DNA of 64,000 bases, taken from Sorangium cellulosum. GTDB lineage: Bacteria > Myxococcota_A > Polyangia > Polyangiales > Polyangiaceae. Below, piece by piece: positions 27,276-36,437 of this stretch (position 1 is its first letter; every line of letters begins with the position of its first letter). The notes below the pieces were generated by a model. It made no database searches and had not been told where the DNA came from. It saw nothing but the letters and a program-made list of their open reading frames with translations. A program made the position numbers and the translations under genes. The stretch lies in NCBI RefSeq assembly GCF_004135735.1, contig NZ_CP012670.1, forward strand, positions 2,356,001 to 2,420,000, read 5' to 3'.

Positions 27276-27650
27276 ATGCGAATCCTCCTCTGCGAAGATC
27301 AGGACGCGATCCGGCGCATGATCGAGGCGCTGGTCGGCGCGAGCGGCCATGAAGTCAGCGGCGTCGGCACGGGCCCCGAGGCGGTGGAGCGCGCGCTGAC
27401 GGGGCAGTTCGACGTCCTGCTGCTCGACCTGATGCTCCCCGGGAGCATGGACGGCTTCGAGGTGTGCGCGCGCCTCCGCGCGGACCCGCGCACCGCCAGC
27501 CTGCCGATCATCGTGATCAGCGCCCTCGACGACCGCGAGGCGCGCCTCCGCGCCGAGGAACTCGGCGCGACGGCCTACTACGCCAAGCCGTTTCGCCCGC
27601 TGGAGCTCCTGGAGCACATCGGCGGGCTCAAGCCGCGCGGGCGGGGCTGA
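27276..27650 (+). CDS. Single-domain response regulator
   Basis: 124 residues from ATG at 27276. Stand-alone receiver domain: E7/D8 acidic pocket, phospho-acceptor D51 in LLLDLMLPGSMDG, Ser in IVISALDD and Lys in YYAKPFRP. No output domain, so it acts by protein contact. It follows the two-component pair after 70 nt and may be a phosphate sink or second target of the same kinase. Confidence 0.88.
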   Translation: MRILLCEDQDAIRRMIEALVGASGHEVSGVGTGPEAVERALTGQFDVLLLDLMLPGSMDGFEVCARLRADPRTASLPIIVISALDDREARLRAEELGATAYYAKPFRPLELLEHIGGLKPRGRG

Positions 27651-27735
27651 GCCGCGCGGGCGGGGCTGAGCCGCGCGGGCGAGGTTGAGCCTCGCGGCGG
27701 GGTTGAGCCTCGCGGACCGAGCCGCGCGGCGGGGC
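27636..27735. repeat. Tandem repeat of about 19 bp after the receiver gene
   Basis: GCCGCGCGGGCGGGGCTGA-like units repeat about five times with drift (GAGGTTGAGCCTCGCGG variants), beginning inside the last codons of the receiver gene and running into the intergenic region. Confidence 0.75.
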
Positions 27736-27830
27736 CGACGCGGCGAGCCTCTTCGTGCCGAGCGGCCGGCCGCCGCCTGGCCGGCGAGCGTGCTGGAACG
27801 CGGCGCCAGTTTTGACTACACCCCGCCGTC

Positions 27831-28961
27831 ATGCACACAGGTTGGCGCGCGATCATGGCTTCGGGGCTCGCGGCGGTCGTCCTCTCGGGGCTCGCCGCGG
27901 GCTGCGAGGAGGAAAAGAGCAAGGCGCAGGGGGCCGCCGACGCGGGCGCGCTCGACGCTGGCCCGCCGCAGCCGGTCATCGGCGGCAAGCTCGGCGCGGT
28001 GGTGGCCGAGGCCGCGTCGGGCAACCCCGCGACGCCGCCGCCGGCGCAGGCGCGGGGCGACGCGGCGAACGCCCCGCCGGAGAACGGCGTGTTCACGCTG
28101 CCCAGAGCGGCGGCGGCGCTCCCGAAGGACGTGCCCTACAAGCTGGAGGTCGTCCACGAGGGGGGCGAGCCGCGGTCGAGGCTCGCCGCGAAGATCGACC
28201 CGAAGGCCGAGCAGCGGCTCGGCGTCACGCTCGGGCTGCGCATGGGCGGGCCGCAGGGGCTGCCGAAGCTCGAGCTCGGCGTGAGCCTCAAGGCCGACAC
28301 GCCCAAGGACGGCGCGGCCGCGACCCCGGTGACCGCGAAGATCACGTCGGCGACGCTCGCCTCGATGTCCCTCGGCGGCCCCCCGAAGGAGCTCTCGGAC
28401 GCGCTCGCCAAGCTGAAGGGGAGCGCGCTCCGCTACGAGCTCTCCCCGGCGAACGTGGCCAGCGGCTTCAAGATCGAGCTGGCGAAGGGCGCCGATCCGG
28501 GCTTCGCGCCGGTCCTCGCCGCGCTCGGAGAGGCCATCGGCCTCCTCACGCCGCCGCTGCCCGACAAGCCCGTCGGCGCGGGGGCCTACTGGATGGTCGC
28601 CGACCGCGCCGTGGCGTCGGGCGCGGCCCTGCCGGTGCTGCGGTACCGGGTCTACAAGATCGACAAGATCGAGGGCGACGTCGTGTCCTTCACCGTGGAT
28701 ACGCGCCAGTACGCGGAGGGCGCCGACCTCAAGCTGCCGGGCCCGAACGGCGACGTCACGCTGACCATCGACCAGCTCGAGTCCTCGGGCAAGGGGTCGC
28801 TCACCTGGTCCCCGTCGGGCGTCGCGGCGGGCACGGCCGACGTCGCGCAGCGGCTCCAGGCGCTCCTGGTGCCGCCCGGCGGCCAGCAGAACGCCCAGCG
28901 CAGCGTCGCCCAGGTGGAGCTCACGGCAAAGCTCGCCACGCCGGCCGCGGACACGCCGTAG
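27831..28961 (+). CDS. Putative lipoprotein of unknown function
   Basis: 376 residues. The signal peptide ends in lipobox LAAGC (Cys about 25), followed by acidic/lysine and then Ala/Pro-rich spacer (to about 95). The mature region has regular beta-like segments (KLEVVHEGGEPRSRLAAKI, LRYRVYKIDKIEGDVVSFTV, DVTLTIDQLESSGKGSLTW) suggesting a repeated beta-sandwich or lipid-binding barrel. No family recognised. Probably an independent transcription unit. Confidence 0.72.
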   Translation: MHTGWRAIMASGLAAVVLSGLAAGCEEEKSKAQGAADAGALDAGPPQPVIGGKLGAVVAEAASGNPATPPPAQARGDAANAPPENGVFTLPRAAAALPKDVPYKLEVVHEGGEPRSRLAAKIDPKAEQRLGVTLGLRMGGPQGLPKLELGVSLKADTPKDGAAATPVTAKITSATLASMSLGGPPKELSDALAKLKGSALRYELSPANVASGFKIELAKGADPGFAPVLAALGEAIGLLTPPLPDKPVGAGAYWMVADRAVASGAALPVLRYRVYKIDKIEGDVVSFTVDTRQYAEGADLKLPGPNGDVTLTIDQLESSGKGSLTWSPSGVAAGTADVAQRLQALLVPPGGQQNAQRSVAQVELTAKLATPAADTP

Positions 28962-29167
28962 CGCACGCCCTTCTCACGACCGACGGCGTGCGTCCTGGTC
29001 GCTGCGCCGAGAGCGCCGAGAGCATGGAGGTTGGGGCCCGCCCCGAGCGGCGCGGCCGCGCAGGGCGCGTTGGCTAATCCCGTGCATGAGCGCCCCTGGG
29101 GGGACGCGTTTCGTCTGTCCGACCCGGCCGACACGGCGGGCGGGCGGCGGGGGGGCGGTGCGGGCGC

Positions 29168-29644
29168 ATGAGGTACGACGTCGAGCGGAACATGCACGGG
29201 TGCAGCCTGGAGGCGGTCCTCGAAGAGCCGGGGCTGACCGAGGGACAGAGGAGCCGGCTGCGCCTGTTCCAGACGGTGGAGGCGATCGTGTGCGACCGGG
29301 TGGAGCAGCTCTGCGCGCGCGGCGGGCTCGACGTGACGGACACGGCGATCCTCGTCGTGTCCCCGGCGGCGCACCGGCTCTTCTTTCGCGGCGCCGCGCC
29401 CGGCAACGCGGAGCCATCGGGCGCGAGCGTCGTGCTCGGCCACCGGGAGCGCCTGCACGGCCTCCTGCACGCCGTGCTGCCGCCCGCGGCCGAGGCGCCG
29501 TTCGACCCCTACGCCGATCTGCTCGCCCCGTCTCCGCCGCAGTGCGTCCGGGTGCTCATCGTGGACGAGGGCTCGCTCACGATCCTGAACTACGGCGCGT
29601 TCGTGGTGGTGCGCCTCGACCGGAGCGAGATGCCGAGGGCGTAG
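29168..29644 (+). CDS. Conserved-looking small protein of unknown function
   Basis: 158 residues with good high-GC codon usage. Alpha/beta segments (DTAILVVSPAAHRLFF, VRVLIVDEGSLTILNYGAFVVV) suggest a compact cytoplasmic domain; Cys12, Cys42 and Cys49 are visible. No signal peptide or known motif. It ends eight bases before palindromic element B. Confidence 0.6.
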   Translation: MRYDVERNMHGCSLEAVLEEPGLTEGQRSRLRLFQTVEAIVCDRVEQLCARGGLDVTDTAILVVSPAAHRLFFRGAAPGNAEPSGASVVLGHRERLHGLLHAVLPPAAEAPFDPYADLLAPSPPQCVRVLIVDEGSLTILNYGAFVVVRLDRSEMPRA

Positions 29645-29651
29645 CCGCGGT

Positions 29652-29769
29652 CGGGTGGAGGTCACGTTCGGGGTGCTCACCGGAGGGGCTGGAGTGCAGG
29701 CGGGCCACAAGAGGGGCCCGCCGGAACGCAAGCCCCGGAGGTGAGCACCCCGAACGTGACCTCCACCCG
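29652..29769. repeat. Perfect palindromic element, copy B
   Basis: The 30-nt arms 29652-29681 and 29740-29769 are exactly complementary. The inner hairpin GGCGGGCC/GGCCCGCC differs from copy A by a paired A-to-G and T-to-C change. The 70-nt core 29676-29745 is otherwise nearly identical to copy A; outer arms are unrelated in sequence. It lies between the ends of two convergent genes, where it could terminate both. Confidence 0.95.
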
Positions 29770-29790
29770 CGGTCGACCCTCCGGGGCGGC

Positions 29791-30879
29791 TCAGAAACGC
29801 ACGGTGACACCGCGCGGGCCGACGGCGGCGCGCGGCGCCGGCTGCGCGCGCCGCGCGCCCGCGGCGGCGCGCGCCGGGCCGTCGTCGAGGAGCAGCACGA
29901 GCACACCCGCGCCGGCCACCGCGAGGCCGGCGCCCGCGACGATGTCGCCCGCGAGCGCCTGGGCGCGCGCGGCGTCGGCCTCGTCCCCGTCCCGGGTCGC
30001 GGCGTCCGACGCGCTCGCCACCCCGAAGAGCCCGAGCACCACGCCCGCGGTGAAGGTGGTCAGGCCGCCGGCGAGCAGCGCGATGGGCACGGCGTGCCCG
30101 CCGTCGGCCTCGGGCGCGGGGCCCAGGGCGCCCGGCGGACCGCCCAGCGCGGATGTCCGCGGTCCACGCGCGGCGCTCGAGGGGGGAGGCGCGGCGCTCG
30201 AGCGTGGCGGCTTGGTGCTCGAGCTCGGTGGCGCGGCGCTCGCGGGGGAAGGCGCGGCGCGCGAGCTCGAGGGCGCGGCGGCCTCGCGCTCCAGGCTCAG
30301 CAGCACCACGGTGCGGCTCCCGGGCGCGGTGGAGAGGTTCCGCCGCGCCTCGCGGTGGCCCGGCGCGGTCGCGGTCACCTCGTGGTGGCCGGGGTTGACG
30401 GGCCGCGGGCGGTCGAGCGCCGCGGCGGGCACGGCGACGCCGTCGATCTTCACCGTAAGGCCGGCGACGTCGGCGGGCGACATCCTGAGCTCGATCTCCG
30501 CGACGCGGCGCTCGAGCTCCTGGACCGCCTGCCGCGCAAGCGGCTCGTACTCCTTCGTCGCCGGCGCGGACGGCTCGGCCAGGAACGCGCGGAAGCTCTC
30601 CAGCGCCTCGACGAGCTGCCCCGTCTGCTGCTGGGCCACGCCGAGGCTGTAGAGCGTGATCGGCGCGCGCTTGAGCTCGAGGGAGCGCTCGTACCGCTCC
30701 CGCGCCTGCTCCCAGCGGCCCTGCCTGGCGAGCTCGGAGCCCTCGATGAACATCTCGCGCGCGACGGCGACGTCGGCCGCGCTCTGGGCGCCCGCGGGCG
30801 CGGGCGCGGCGAGCAGCGCCGCCGCGACGACGAGGAGGGCGAGGGGGCGCGCGCGCGCTCGCGTCCGCCGCAGCGTCAT
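29791..30879 (-). CDS. TPR/PEGA-type periplasmic protein with C-terminal membrane segments
   Basis: 362 residues from ATG at 30879, overlapping the upstream stop (ATGA). Signal peptide (LALLVVAAALLAAPAPAGAQ), a TPR-like pair (AREMFIEGSELARQGRWEQA), and a PEGA-like segment (LTVKIDGVAVP, VNPGHHEVTATAPGH). A Ser/Pro/Ala linker and two hydrophobic segments (AVPIALLAGGLTTFTAGVVL, AGAGLAVAGAGVLVLLL) follow. PEGA proteins are abundant in myxobacteria and usually bind envelope glycans or partner proteins. Last gene of the kinase/Kelch operon. Confidence 0.78.
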   Translation of the reverse strand: MTLRRTRARARPLALLVVAAALLAAPAPAGAQSAADVAVAREMFIEGSELARQGRWEQARERYERSLELKRAPITLYSLGVAQQQTGQLVEALESFRAFLAEPSAPATKEYEPLARQAVQELERRVAEIELRMSPADVAGLTVKIDGVAVPAAALDRPRPVNPGHHEVTATAPGHREARRNLSTAPGSRTVVLLSLEREAAAPSSSRAAPSPASAAPPSSSTKPPRSSAAPPPSSAARGPRTSALGGPPGALGPAPEADGGHAVPIALLAGGLTTFTAGVVLGLFGVASASDAATRDGDEADAARAQALAGDIVAGAGLAVAGAGVLVLLLDDGPARAAAGARRAQPAPRAAVGPRGVTVRF

Positions 30880-33518
30880 GGCCTGAACCGCTCCCCGGCG
30901 GCGGTGAGCGAGGACCCGTCGAGCCCGGACCACAGGATGAGCTCCGCCCCGGTCCACACCCCCACCCCGTACCCGTGCTCACGGTCCGCGGCCGACATGC
31001 TCGCGGCCCACCCGGCCAGCGGATCGTAGAGCTTGCCGTCCCGCCGGCTCGTCGCGCCGTCCCGCCCGCCGGCGATGAGCGCGCGCGCGCCGGTCCAGCC
31101 GATCCACCCGGTGCGCCGCTCGTCGCGGCTGCGCCGCGACGGGCGCTTCGCGTTGGCGATCGCGAGCCACGCGTCGGTCGCCGGATCGTAGCGCGCGCCG
31201 TCGTCGAGCGCCTCTCCGCCCCCGGCGCGGCCGCCCCAGACCAGCAGCTGGTTGCCCATCCAGACCGCGAACGCGTCGCTCCGCGGGCCCGGCGCGCCGG
31301 CGGTGGGCAGCGCCCGCCACGCGTTGGTCGTGGGGTTGTAGGCGTACGCCTCGTTCGTGGCCGCGCCGCCGGAGCGCCCGCCGAACAGGTAGAGCTCCGC
31401 GCCCGACCAGGCCCACGCGACGCCGTCGCGCGCCGGGGCCGCGCCGGCGCTCGAGACCGCCGTCCACGCGTCGGTGAGCGGGTTGTACAGGCCGCCGCCG
31501 GCCGCGGGCACGCCACCCTCGGACCCGCCCCAGATCAGCAGGCGCGTCCCGGTCCACACCGCGACGGGCATGCGCCGCGCCGAGGGCGCGTTCGCGGGGC
31601 TCATCGAACGCCACGCCCGCGCCGCCGGGTCGTACTGGGCGCCGGTGGACAGGCCCCTCGTGCTCGCGAACGGGCCGCCGCCCCACACGAGCACGCGGGA
31701 GCCGGTCCACACCGCCGAGGCGAGCACGCGCGGCGAGGGGGCGCCCTCGCGGGGCAGCGGCGACCACGTGTCGCTCGCCGGATCGTAGAGCGCCCCGTCG
31801 TCCACGTCCGCGGTCGCGGTGCGGCCGCCCCACACGAACAGCGCATCCCCGGCCCAGGTCGCCGCCGCCATCTGGCGCGGCGCGGGCGCGCCGCTCCTCG
31901 TCATCTCGACCCACGCCGGCCAGCACGCGCCCTCGTCGCAGCGGCGCCCGCTCAGGCAGCTGTTCCCGCACGTGCCGCAGTGCGCGTTCGACTCCAGGCT
32001 GACGCACGCCCCGTCGCAGGCCGCGAGGCCTCCGGCGCACGGCCGGATGCAGGCGCCGCCGGAGCAGATGTCGCCGCCGCTGCAGTCGGCGCTGGTGCAG
32101 CACTCGCGGCACGCGGCCAGGCCGCAGCACTGCGTGCCGGCCGCGCACCCCGTGTGCCGGCACGCCGCGCCGCCGTCCTCGCACACATCGGTGGTGCACC
32201 CGTCGCCGTCCGAGCAATCGTCGTCCGAGCAGCAGGCGCGGCACGCCGCGCCGCAGTCGCGCGGCGTGGACGCCGCGCACGCGCACGCGCCGGCCGCGCA
32301 CACGGCGCCGGGCTTGCAGGCGGCGCCGCACGCGCCGCAGTGCGCTGGATCCGAGGCGAGATCGACCTCGCAGCCCGGCGCGAGCGGGTCGCAGTCGGCG
32401 AAGCCCGGCTCGCAGACCAGCTCGCCGCCCTCGCAGCGCTGGTGCGGCCCCGCGGCGACGCCGCAGGCCCCGCAGTGGCTCGAGCTCTCCCGCGTGTCGA
32501 CGCACGAGAGGCCGCACTCCGCGAGGCCCGCGCCGCAGGCGGCGGCGCACGTCGTCCCGTCGCAGCGCGGCGCCTCCGGCGGGCACCGCACGTCGCACGC
32601 GCCGCAGGTCGCCGGGTTGATGGTGCTCGACTCGCAGCCCGGCACGTCGTCGCAGTCGAGGAGCCCGGGCGCGCAGGTGCACCCGCCGGTCGGATCGCAC
32701 ACCATCCCGGGCGGGCAGGCGTTCCCGCAGGCCGTGCAGTTCGCGTCGGTGCCGAGCGACGCCTCGCAGCCGTCGTCCGGCGAGAGGTTGCAGTCGGCGT
32801 ACCCGGGCTGGCACGCGCACGCGCCTCCCTGGCACGCCATGTTCGGCCCGCAGGCGACGCCGCACGCGCCGCAGTTCGACGGATCCGAGGAGCCGTCGAC
32901 CTCGCACCCCGTGTCGTCGAGATCGTCGCAATCGAGCAGCGGCGCCGCGCAGGCGCACTCTCCCCCGTCGCAGATCGCCCCGGCGGGGCACCGGAGGGAG
33001 CAGCCGCCGCAGCGCTCGGGATCGCTGGAGAGGTCGGCCTCGCAGCCGTTGATGACGATGTTGCCGTCGCAGTTGTCGAAGCCGAGGAGGCACTCGGCCG
33101 CGCAGTGGCCGCCGCCGCAGAGGGTGTTGGGGCACCGCGCGCCGCAGGCGCCGCAGTGCGACGGGTCGTTCAGGACATCGACGCACGAGCCGTCGCAGCA
33201 CGACTCGGTGGCCTCGCAGGCGTCGCCGCAGGCGCCGCAGTGCTGGTCGTCCTGGCTCAGGTCGACGCACCGGCCGTCGCAGCAGGCGCCCTCGGGGCAG
33301 CCCGGCGCGCATCCGCTGCCGGTCGACGCGCTGCCCGCCGCGGCGCCGCCCTCGCCGCCCTCGGACGGCTTGTCCGAGAGGGCGCGCTCCGCGAGCAGCG
33401 AGCAGGCGCCGGTGAGCCCGGCGATCGCGAGCAGCATCGCCCAGCGCGCGCGGGCGCGCGCCTGGATCGCGGGCGCGGGGTGGGGCCTCTCGTTCGCGGA
33501 CCTCTCCTGCGTGGGCAT
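30876..33518 (-). CDS. Cys-rich, Kelch-repeat lipoprotein
   Basis: 880 residues from ATG at 33518. Signal peptide with lipobox LTGAC (Cys39). Residues about 69-540 hold some ten Cys-rich modules with recurring HCGACG, CGACGVACG and CCDG motifs, of the kind seen in large myxobacterial surface proteins. Residues about 545-875 are Kelch-type beta-propeller blades (VWGG...LYDPASDTW, LLIWGGSEGG, LLVWGGRAGGG), about six blades. Likely a disulfide-rich stalk with a propeller head on the cell surface. It lies eight nt after the Ser/Thr kinase gene and overlaps the PEGA gene. Confidence 0.85.
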   Translation of the reverse strand: MPTQERSANERPHPAPAIQARARARWAMLLAIAGLTGACSLLAERALSDKPSEGGEGGAAAGSASTGSGCAPGCPEGACCDGRCVDLSQDDQHCGACGDACEATESCCDGSCVDVLNDPSHCGACGARCPNTLCGGGHCAAECLLGFDNCDGNIVINGCEADLSSDPERCGGCSLRCPAGAICDGGECACAAPLLDCDDLDDTGCEVDGSSDPSNCGACGVACGPNMACQGGACACQPGYADCNLSPDDGCEASLGTDANCTACGNACPPGMVCDPTGGCTCAPGLLDCDDVPGCESSTINPATCGACDVRCPPEAPRCDGTTCAAACGAGLAECGLSCVDTRESSSHCGACGVAAGPHQRCEGGELVCEPGFADCDPLAPGCEVDLASDPAHCGACGAACKPGAVCAAGACACAASTPRDCGAACRACCSDDDCSDGDGCTTDVCEDGGAACRHTGCAAGTQCCGLAACRECCTSADCSGGDICSGGACIRPCAGGLAACDGACVSLESNAHCGTCGNSCLSGRRCDEGACWPAWVEMTRSGAPAPRQMAAATWAGDALFVWGGRTATADVDDGALYDPASDTWSPLPREGAPSPRVLASAVWTGSRVLVWGGGPFASTRGLSTGAQYDPAARAWRSMSPANAPSARRMPVAVWTGTRLLIWGGSEGGVPAAGGGLYNPLTDAWTAVSSAGAAPARDGVAWAWSGAELYLFGGRSGGAATNEAYAYNPTTNAWRALPTAGAPGPRSDAFAVWMGNQLLVWGGRAGGGEALDDGARYDPATDAWLAIANAKRPSRRSRDERRTGWIGWTGARALIAGGRDGATSRRDGKLYDPLAGWAASMSAADREHGYGVGVWTGAELILWSGLDGSSLTAAGERFRP

Positions 33519-33526
33519 CGCGATCG

Positions 33527-35257
33527 TCAGAAGTTCGGCCGCGCCGGGACCGGCAGGGCGGAGCCGGACGGCCTGGGGCTCGTCCGCGTGGAGCCGGCGC
33601 GGGGCGCGGCCCGTCGCGCGCCGGCCGTCCGGGAGGCCGCCGCGGGCTCGCCGGCGGCGGCGCTCGTGCCGCCGTCCGCCGGCTTGCGGCGCGGCGCGCC
33701 GGCGGCGCTCGTGCCGCCGGCCTGCGGTCCGGCCTCGCGCGCCGGCCCGGGGGCGCTCGCGGCGCCGCCCGCCTGCGCGGGGGTCGCCTGCGCGGGGGCC
33801 GTCTGCGCGGGGGCCGCCTGCGCGGGGGCCGTCTGCGCGGCTTCCGGCGCTCCGGCGGGCGGCGCGAGGGCCGGCGGGGGAGCAGGCGCCGCTCTCGATA
33901 GATCGGCGCTGCCATCGCGCGCGGCGCCCGCGCGCAGGGCGACGAGCGCGGCGCCGGTCGCCCCGAGCACCGCGAGCGCCACGAGCGCGAGGACGACGAG
34001 GCGCCACCGCCGGGGGGGTTGATGGAGCGGTCGCTGCGCGGCCTCCTGGTGCGCGACCTCCCGGCGCGCGGGCGGCTCCTCGGCCGCGGGGCTGCTCGGC
34101 CTCGGCGCCCGCGTGGTCGGTCGGTCGGAGAGGGGGCGCTGCCCGCCGTCGCTCAGCCAGTGCGCGGCGAGCGACGTGCCGGTCACGTCGTCCTCGACGC
34201 CGTTGTCGAGCGCCCACCGGGCGAGCGCCTCGCCCATCTCGCGCATCGTCCCCCAGCGCGCGGAGCGCTCCTTCGCGAGCCCGCGCGCGATGATGCCCCA
34301 GAGCGCGGCGTCGCCGACGCCGAGCGCGGTGATCGGCGCCGGATCCCCCCGGAGGATCGCCTTCACGAGGTCGTGGTAGTTGCCGCCCTGGAACGGCTTC
34401 TGGCCCGTGATCGTCTCGTAGAGCACCACGGAGAAGGCCCAGATGTCGGTCTGCCCGTCGACGTCGGAGATGCCGCGCGCCTGCTCGGGGGACATGTAGT
34501 CGGGGCTGCCGAGCACCGTGCCCGTCATGGTCACCTCGCCGCTCGACGTCTCGCTCCACACCTTGGCGATGCCGAAGTCGACGATCTTCGGGGTGACGTC
34601 GCCGCGGTCGTTCTTCACGAGCAGGATGTTCTCGGGCTTGAGATCGCGGTGGACGATCTTGCGATCGTGCGCCGCGACGAGGGCGCTCGCGATCGGCAGG
34701 AGGATGCGGAGCGCGGCCGCGGGGGAGAAGCGCCGTTTGCGCTCGAGCGCCTCGACGAGCTGGTCCCCCCGGAGCATCTCCATCACGATGAACGGGTCGA
34801 GGTGCTCGGACTCGCCGAAGTCGAGCACCCGGACGATCGACGGGTGGTCGATCCGCGCCGCGGCCCGCGCCTCCTGGAGGAGCCGCATCGTCGCCTCGGG
34901 CGAGTTGACCTCGCGCCGGATGAACTTCACCGCCACATCGATGTGCAGGACATCGTTGCGGGCCAGCCACACCATCCCCATGCCGCCTTCGCCGAGGACG
35001 TAGCGCAGCCGGTACTTGCCGCCGATCACGTCGCCCTCGCGGTAGCTGCGCCGCGTCGCCCGCCCCGGGCCGGGCGACGGCGTGCCGGCCGGCGGGGCCT
35101 GCGCGAGGGGGGACGTGCCCGGCGCCTCCGGGGCGTCCGCGTCGGGGACGCTCCCGCGAGGGAAGGCCGCGGAGGAGCGAGAGGCGCGGCTCACGCCCTC
35201 AGCCCGCAGCGTCGGGCCCGTCGCTGGCGCGGGCACGGAGATTGGGCGCGGCGACAT
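33527..35257 (-). CDS. Transmembrane Hanks-type Ser/Thr protein kinase
   Basis: 576 residues. A Pro/Ala-rich N-terminus is followed by a complete kinase domain (about 82-345): G-loop GEGGMGMVW, Lys111 in VAVKF, HRDLKPEN catalytic loop, DFG, and the activation/APE-equivalent SPDYMSPEQA. A linker and one membrane segment (LVVLALVALAVLGATGAALVA) precede an Ala/Pro/Gln repeat tail outside the membrane. It heads an operon with the Cys-rich Kelch lipoprotein and the PEGA protein, which suggests that extracytoplasmic partners sense and the kinase signals inward. Confidence 0.93.
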   Translation of the reverse strand: MSPRPISVPAPATGPTLRAEGVSRASRSSAAFPRGSVPDADAPEAPGTSPLAQAPPAGTPSPGPGRATRRSYREGDVIGGKYRLRYVLGEGGMGMVWLARNDVLHIDVAVKFIRREVNSPEATMRLLQEARAAARIDHPSIVRVLDFGESEHLDPFIVMEMLRGDQLVEALERKRRFSPAAALRILLPIASALVAAHDRKIVHRDLKPENILLVKNDRGDVTPKIVDFGIAKVWSETSSGEVTMTGTVLGSPDYMSPEQARGISDVDGQTDIWAFSVVLYETITGQKPFQGGNYHDLVKAILRGDPAPITALGVGDAALWGIIARGLAKERSARWGTMREMGEALARWALDNGVEDDVTGTSLAAHWLSDGGQRPLSDRPTTRAPRPSSPAAEEPPARREVAHQEAAQRPLHQPPRRWRLVVLALVALAVLGATGAALVALRAGAARDGSADLSRAAPAPPPALAPPAGAPEAAQTAPAQAAPAQTAPAQATPAQAGGAASAPGPAREAGPQAGGTSAAGAPRRKPADGGTSAAAGEPAAASRTAGARRAAPRAGSTRTSPRPSGSALPVPARPNF

Positions 35258-35308
35258 GAAGAGAGGGCATTCTAACTTTGCCCGCCTCCTCTAGCCACGG
35301 TCTCTCGC

Positions 35309-35334
35309 CGCGGCGCGGGTCGATCCGCGCCGCG
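35309..35334 (-). terminator. Perfect GC hairpin downstream of the lipid kinase gene
   Basis: CGCGGCGCGG (35309-35318) and its complement (35325-35334) flank a 6-nt loop. It lies about 75 nt after the stop at 35409 on the minus strand and upstream of the Ser/Thr kinase gene. Around it, degenerate CGCCTCGTCGCATCTCGC repeats run to about 35405. Confidence 0.5.
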
Positions 35335-35408
35335 CCTCGTCGCATCTCGCCGCGCCTCGTGGCTCCTCGTCACGCCTCGCCGCATCTCGCCGCGCCCCGC
35401 CACGCGCG

Positions 35409-36437
35409 TCAGAGCGCGCCGAGGCCGCGTGGCGCGCCGTCGTGCGGCGCGCGCGCGGCGCGCCGCGCGCGGCGCCGGGTGGGATGATGGCCGGGCCTGT
35501 GCTCCACGAGGATCTTCACCCGGGGGCCGATGCGCACCGTGAGCGGGCCCACGTGCTCGTGGACATCGCCGTCGCACACGTAGTGGACCACGCCCGAGCG
35601 GGCCTCGAGCACCGCGCGCTGCGCGAGCTTCTCGAACGTGTGCGCCTCGCCCATGGGCTGCGCCCGCCACACGTCCTGCAGCTTGCGGACGAAGCCGAGC
35701 GCGGAGGTGTGGATGCCGAGCATGTGGAAGGTCTCCGGCCGCTCGCTGTAGCGGTAGAACGGCCGGAACCCGAGGCCGATCTGGTCGACGGTGCCGGCGG
35801 CGATGGCGAGGTAGTCGCGGTCCGGGAACCCCGAGCCGTCCTCGAAGTGCACGCGCCCCTCCCAGCGCGCGGCGACCTGGGTGTCGGCCTCGAGGAGCAC
35901 GGCGGCGCTCGCGCGGGCGAGGACCTTCGCGGCCCAGAGCGCGTTCCGCTCCTCGCTGCGGTTGTACTCGGCGATGAACCCGTGGACGCAGCCGGTGCCG
36001 AAGATGAACCCGTAGTGCGCGCCGATCTGCATCACGTGCCGCTCGACCCAGCGCAGCGGGCTGTGGCTCCGCTCGGCGTAGCGCGCGATGAGCCCGGCGA
36101 GCAGCCCCTCGGGGCCGCCGCGGGGGACGCCGACGGCGTTGGCGACGGTGTTCATCGTGCCGCCGCGCAGGAAGGCGATCGGCGGCAGCGGCTGGTCCTC
36201 GTAGACGTCGAGGAAGCCGGTGATGGTGACGTGGTTCGTGCCGTCGCCCCCGGAGATGCCGAGCACGTCGATGGAGAGCTTCCTGAAGTCCTCCGCGATC
36301 CGGGCGAGGTCCTCCCGGGACTGCGCGGTGCGGACGACGCCGTGGTCGCCGAGCGCGCGCGCGAGCCGGACGGCGGCGCGCGGATCGTTCAGGTTCCGGC
36401 GCGAGCGGGGGTTGAGGACGATGCCGATGCCGCCCAT
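35409..36437 (-). CDS. Diacylglycerol-kinase family lipid kinase
   Basis: 342 residues. N-terminal NAD-kinase/DAGK fold with IGIVLNPRSRRN, the signature GISGGDGTNHVTITG (family GGDGT motif) and FLRGGTMNTVANAVG, then the DAGK C-terminal beta domain (YVCDGDV). The last 30 residues are Arg/His-rich. These enzymes phosphorylate diacylglycerol, sphingosine-like lipids or related substrates with ATP at the inner membrane face. ATG at 36437 directly follows the stop of the upstream frame, so the genes are probably coupled. Confidence 0.88.
   Translation of the reverse strand: MGGIGIVLNPRSRRNLNDPRAAVRLARALGDHGVVRTAQSREDLARIAEDFRKLSIDVLGISGGDGTNHVTITGFLDVYEDQPLPPIAFLRGGTMNTVANAVGVPRGGPEGLLAGLIARYAERSHSPLRWVERHVMQIGAHYGFIFGTGCVHGFIAEYNRSEERNALWAAKVLARASAAVLLEADTQVAARWEGRVHFEDGSGFPDRDYLAIAAGTVDQIGLGFRPFYRYSERPETFHMLGIHTSALGFVRKLQDVWRAQPMGEAHTFEKLAQRAVLEARSGVVHYVCDGDVHEHVGPLTVRIGPRVKILVEHRPGHHPTRRRARRAARAPHDGAPRGLGAL

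Noticed and set aside
30975..34022. Long plus-strand open frame opposite the Kelch lipoprotein
   Set aside because: Shadow translation with no recognisable segment; the minus strand has lipobox, Cys modules and Kelch blades.
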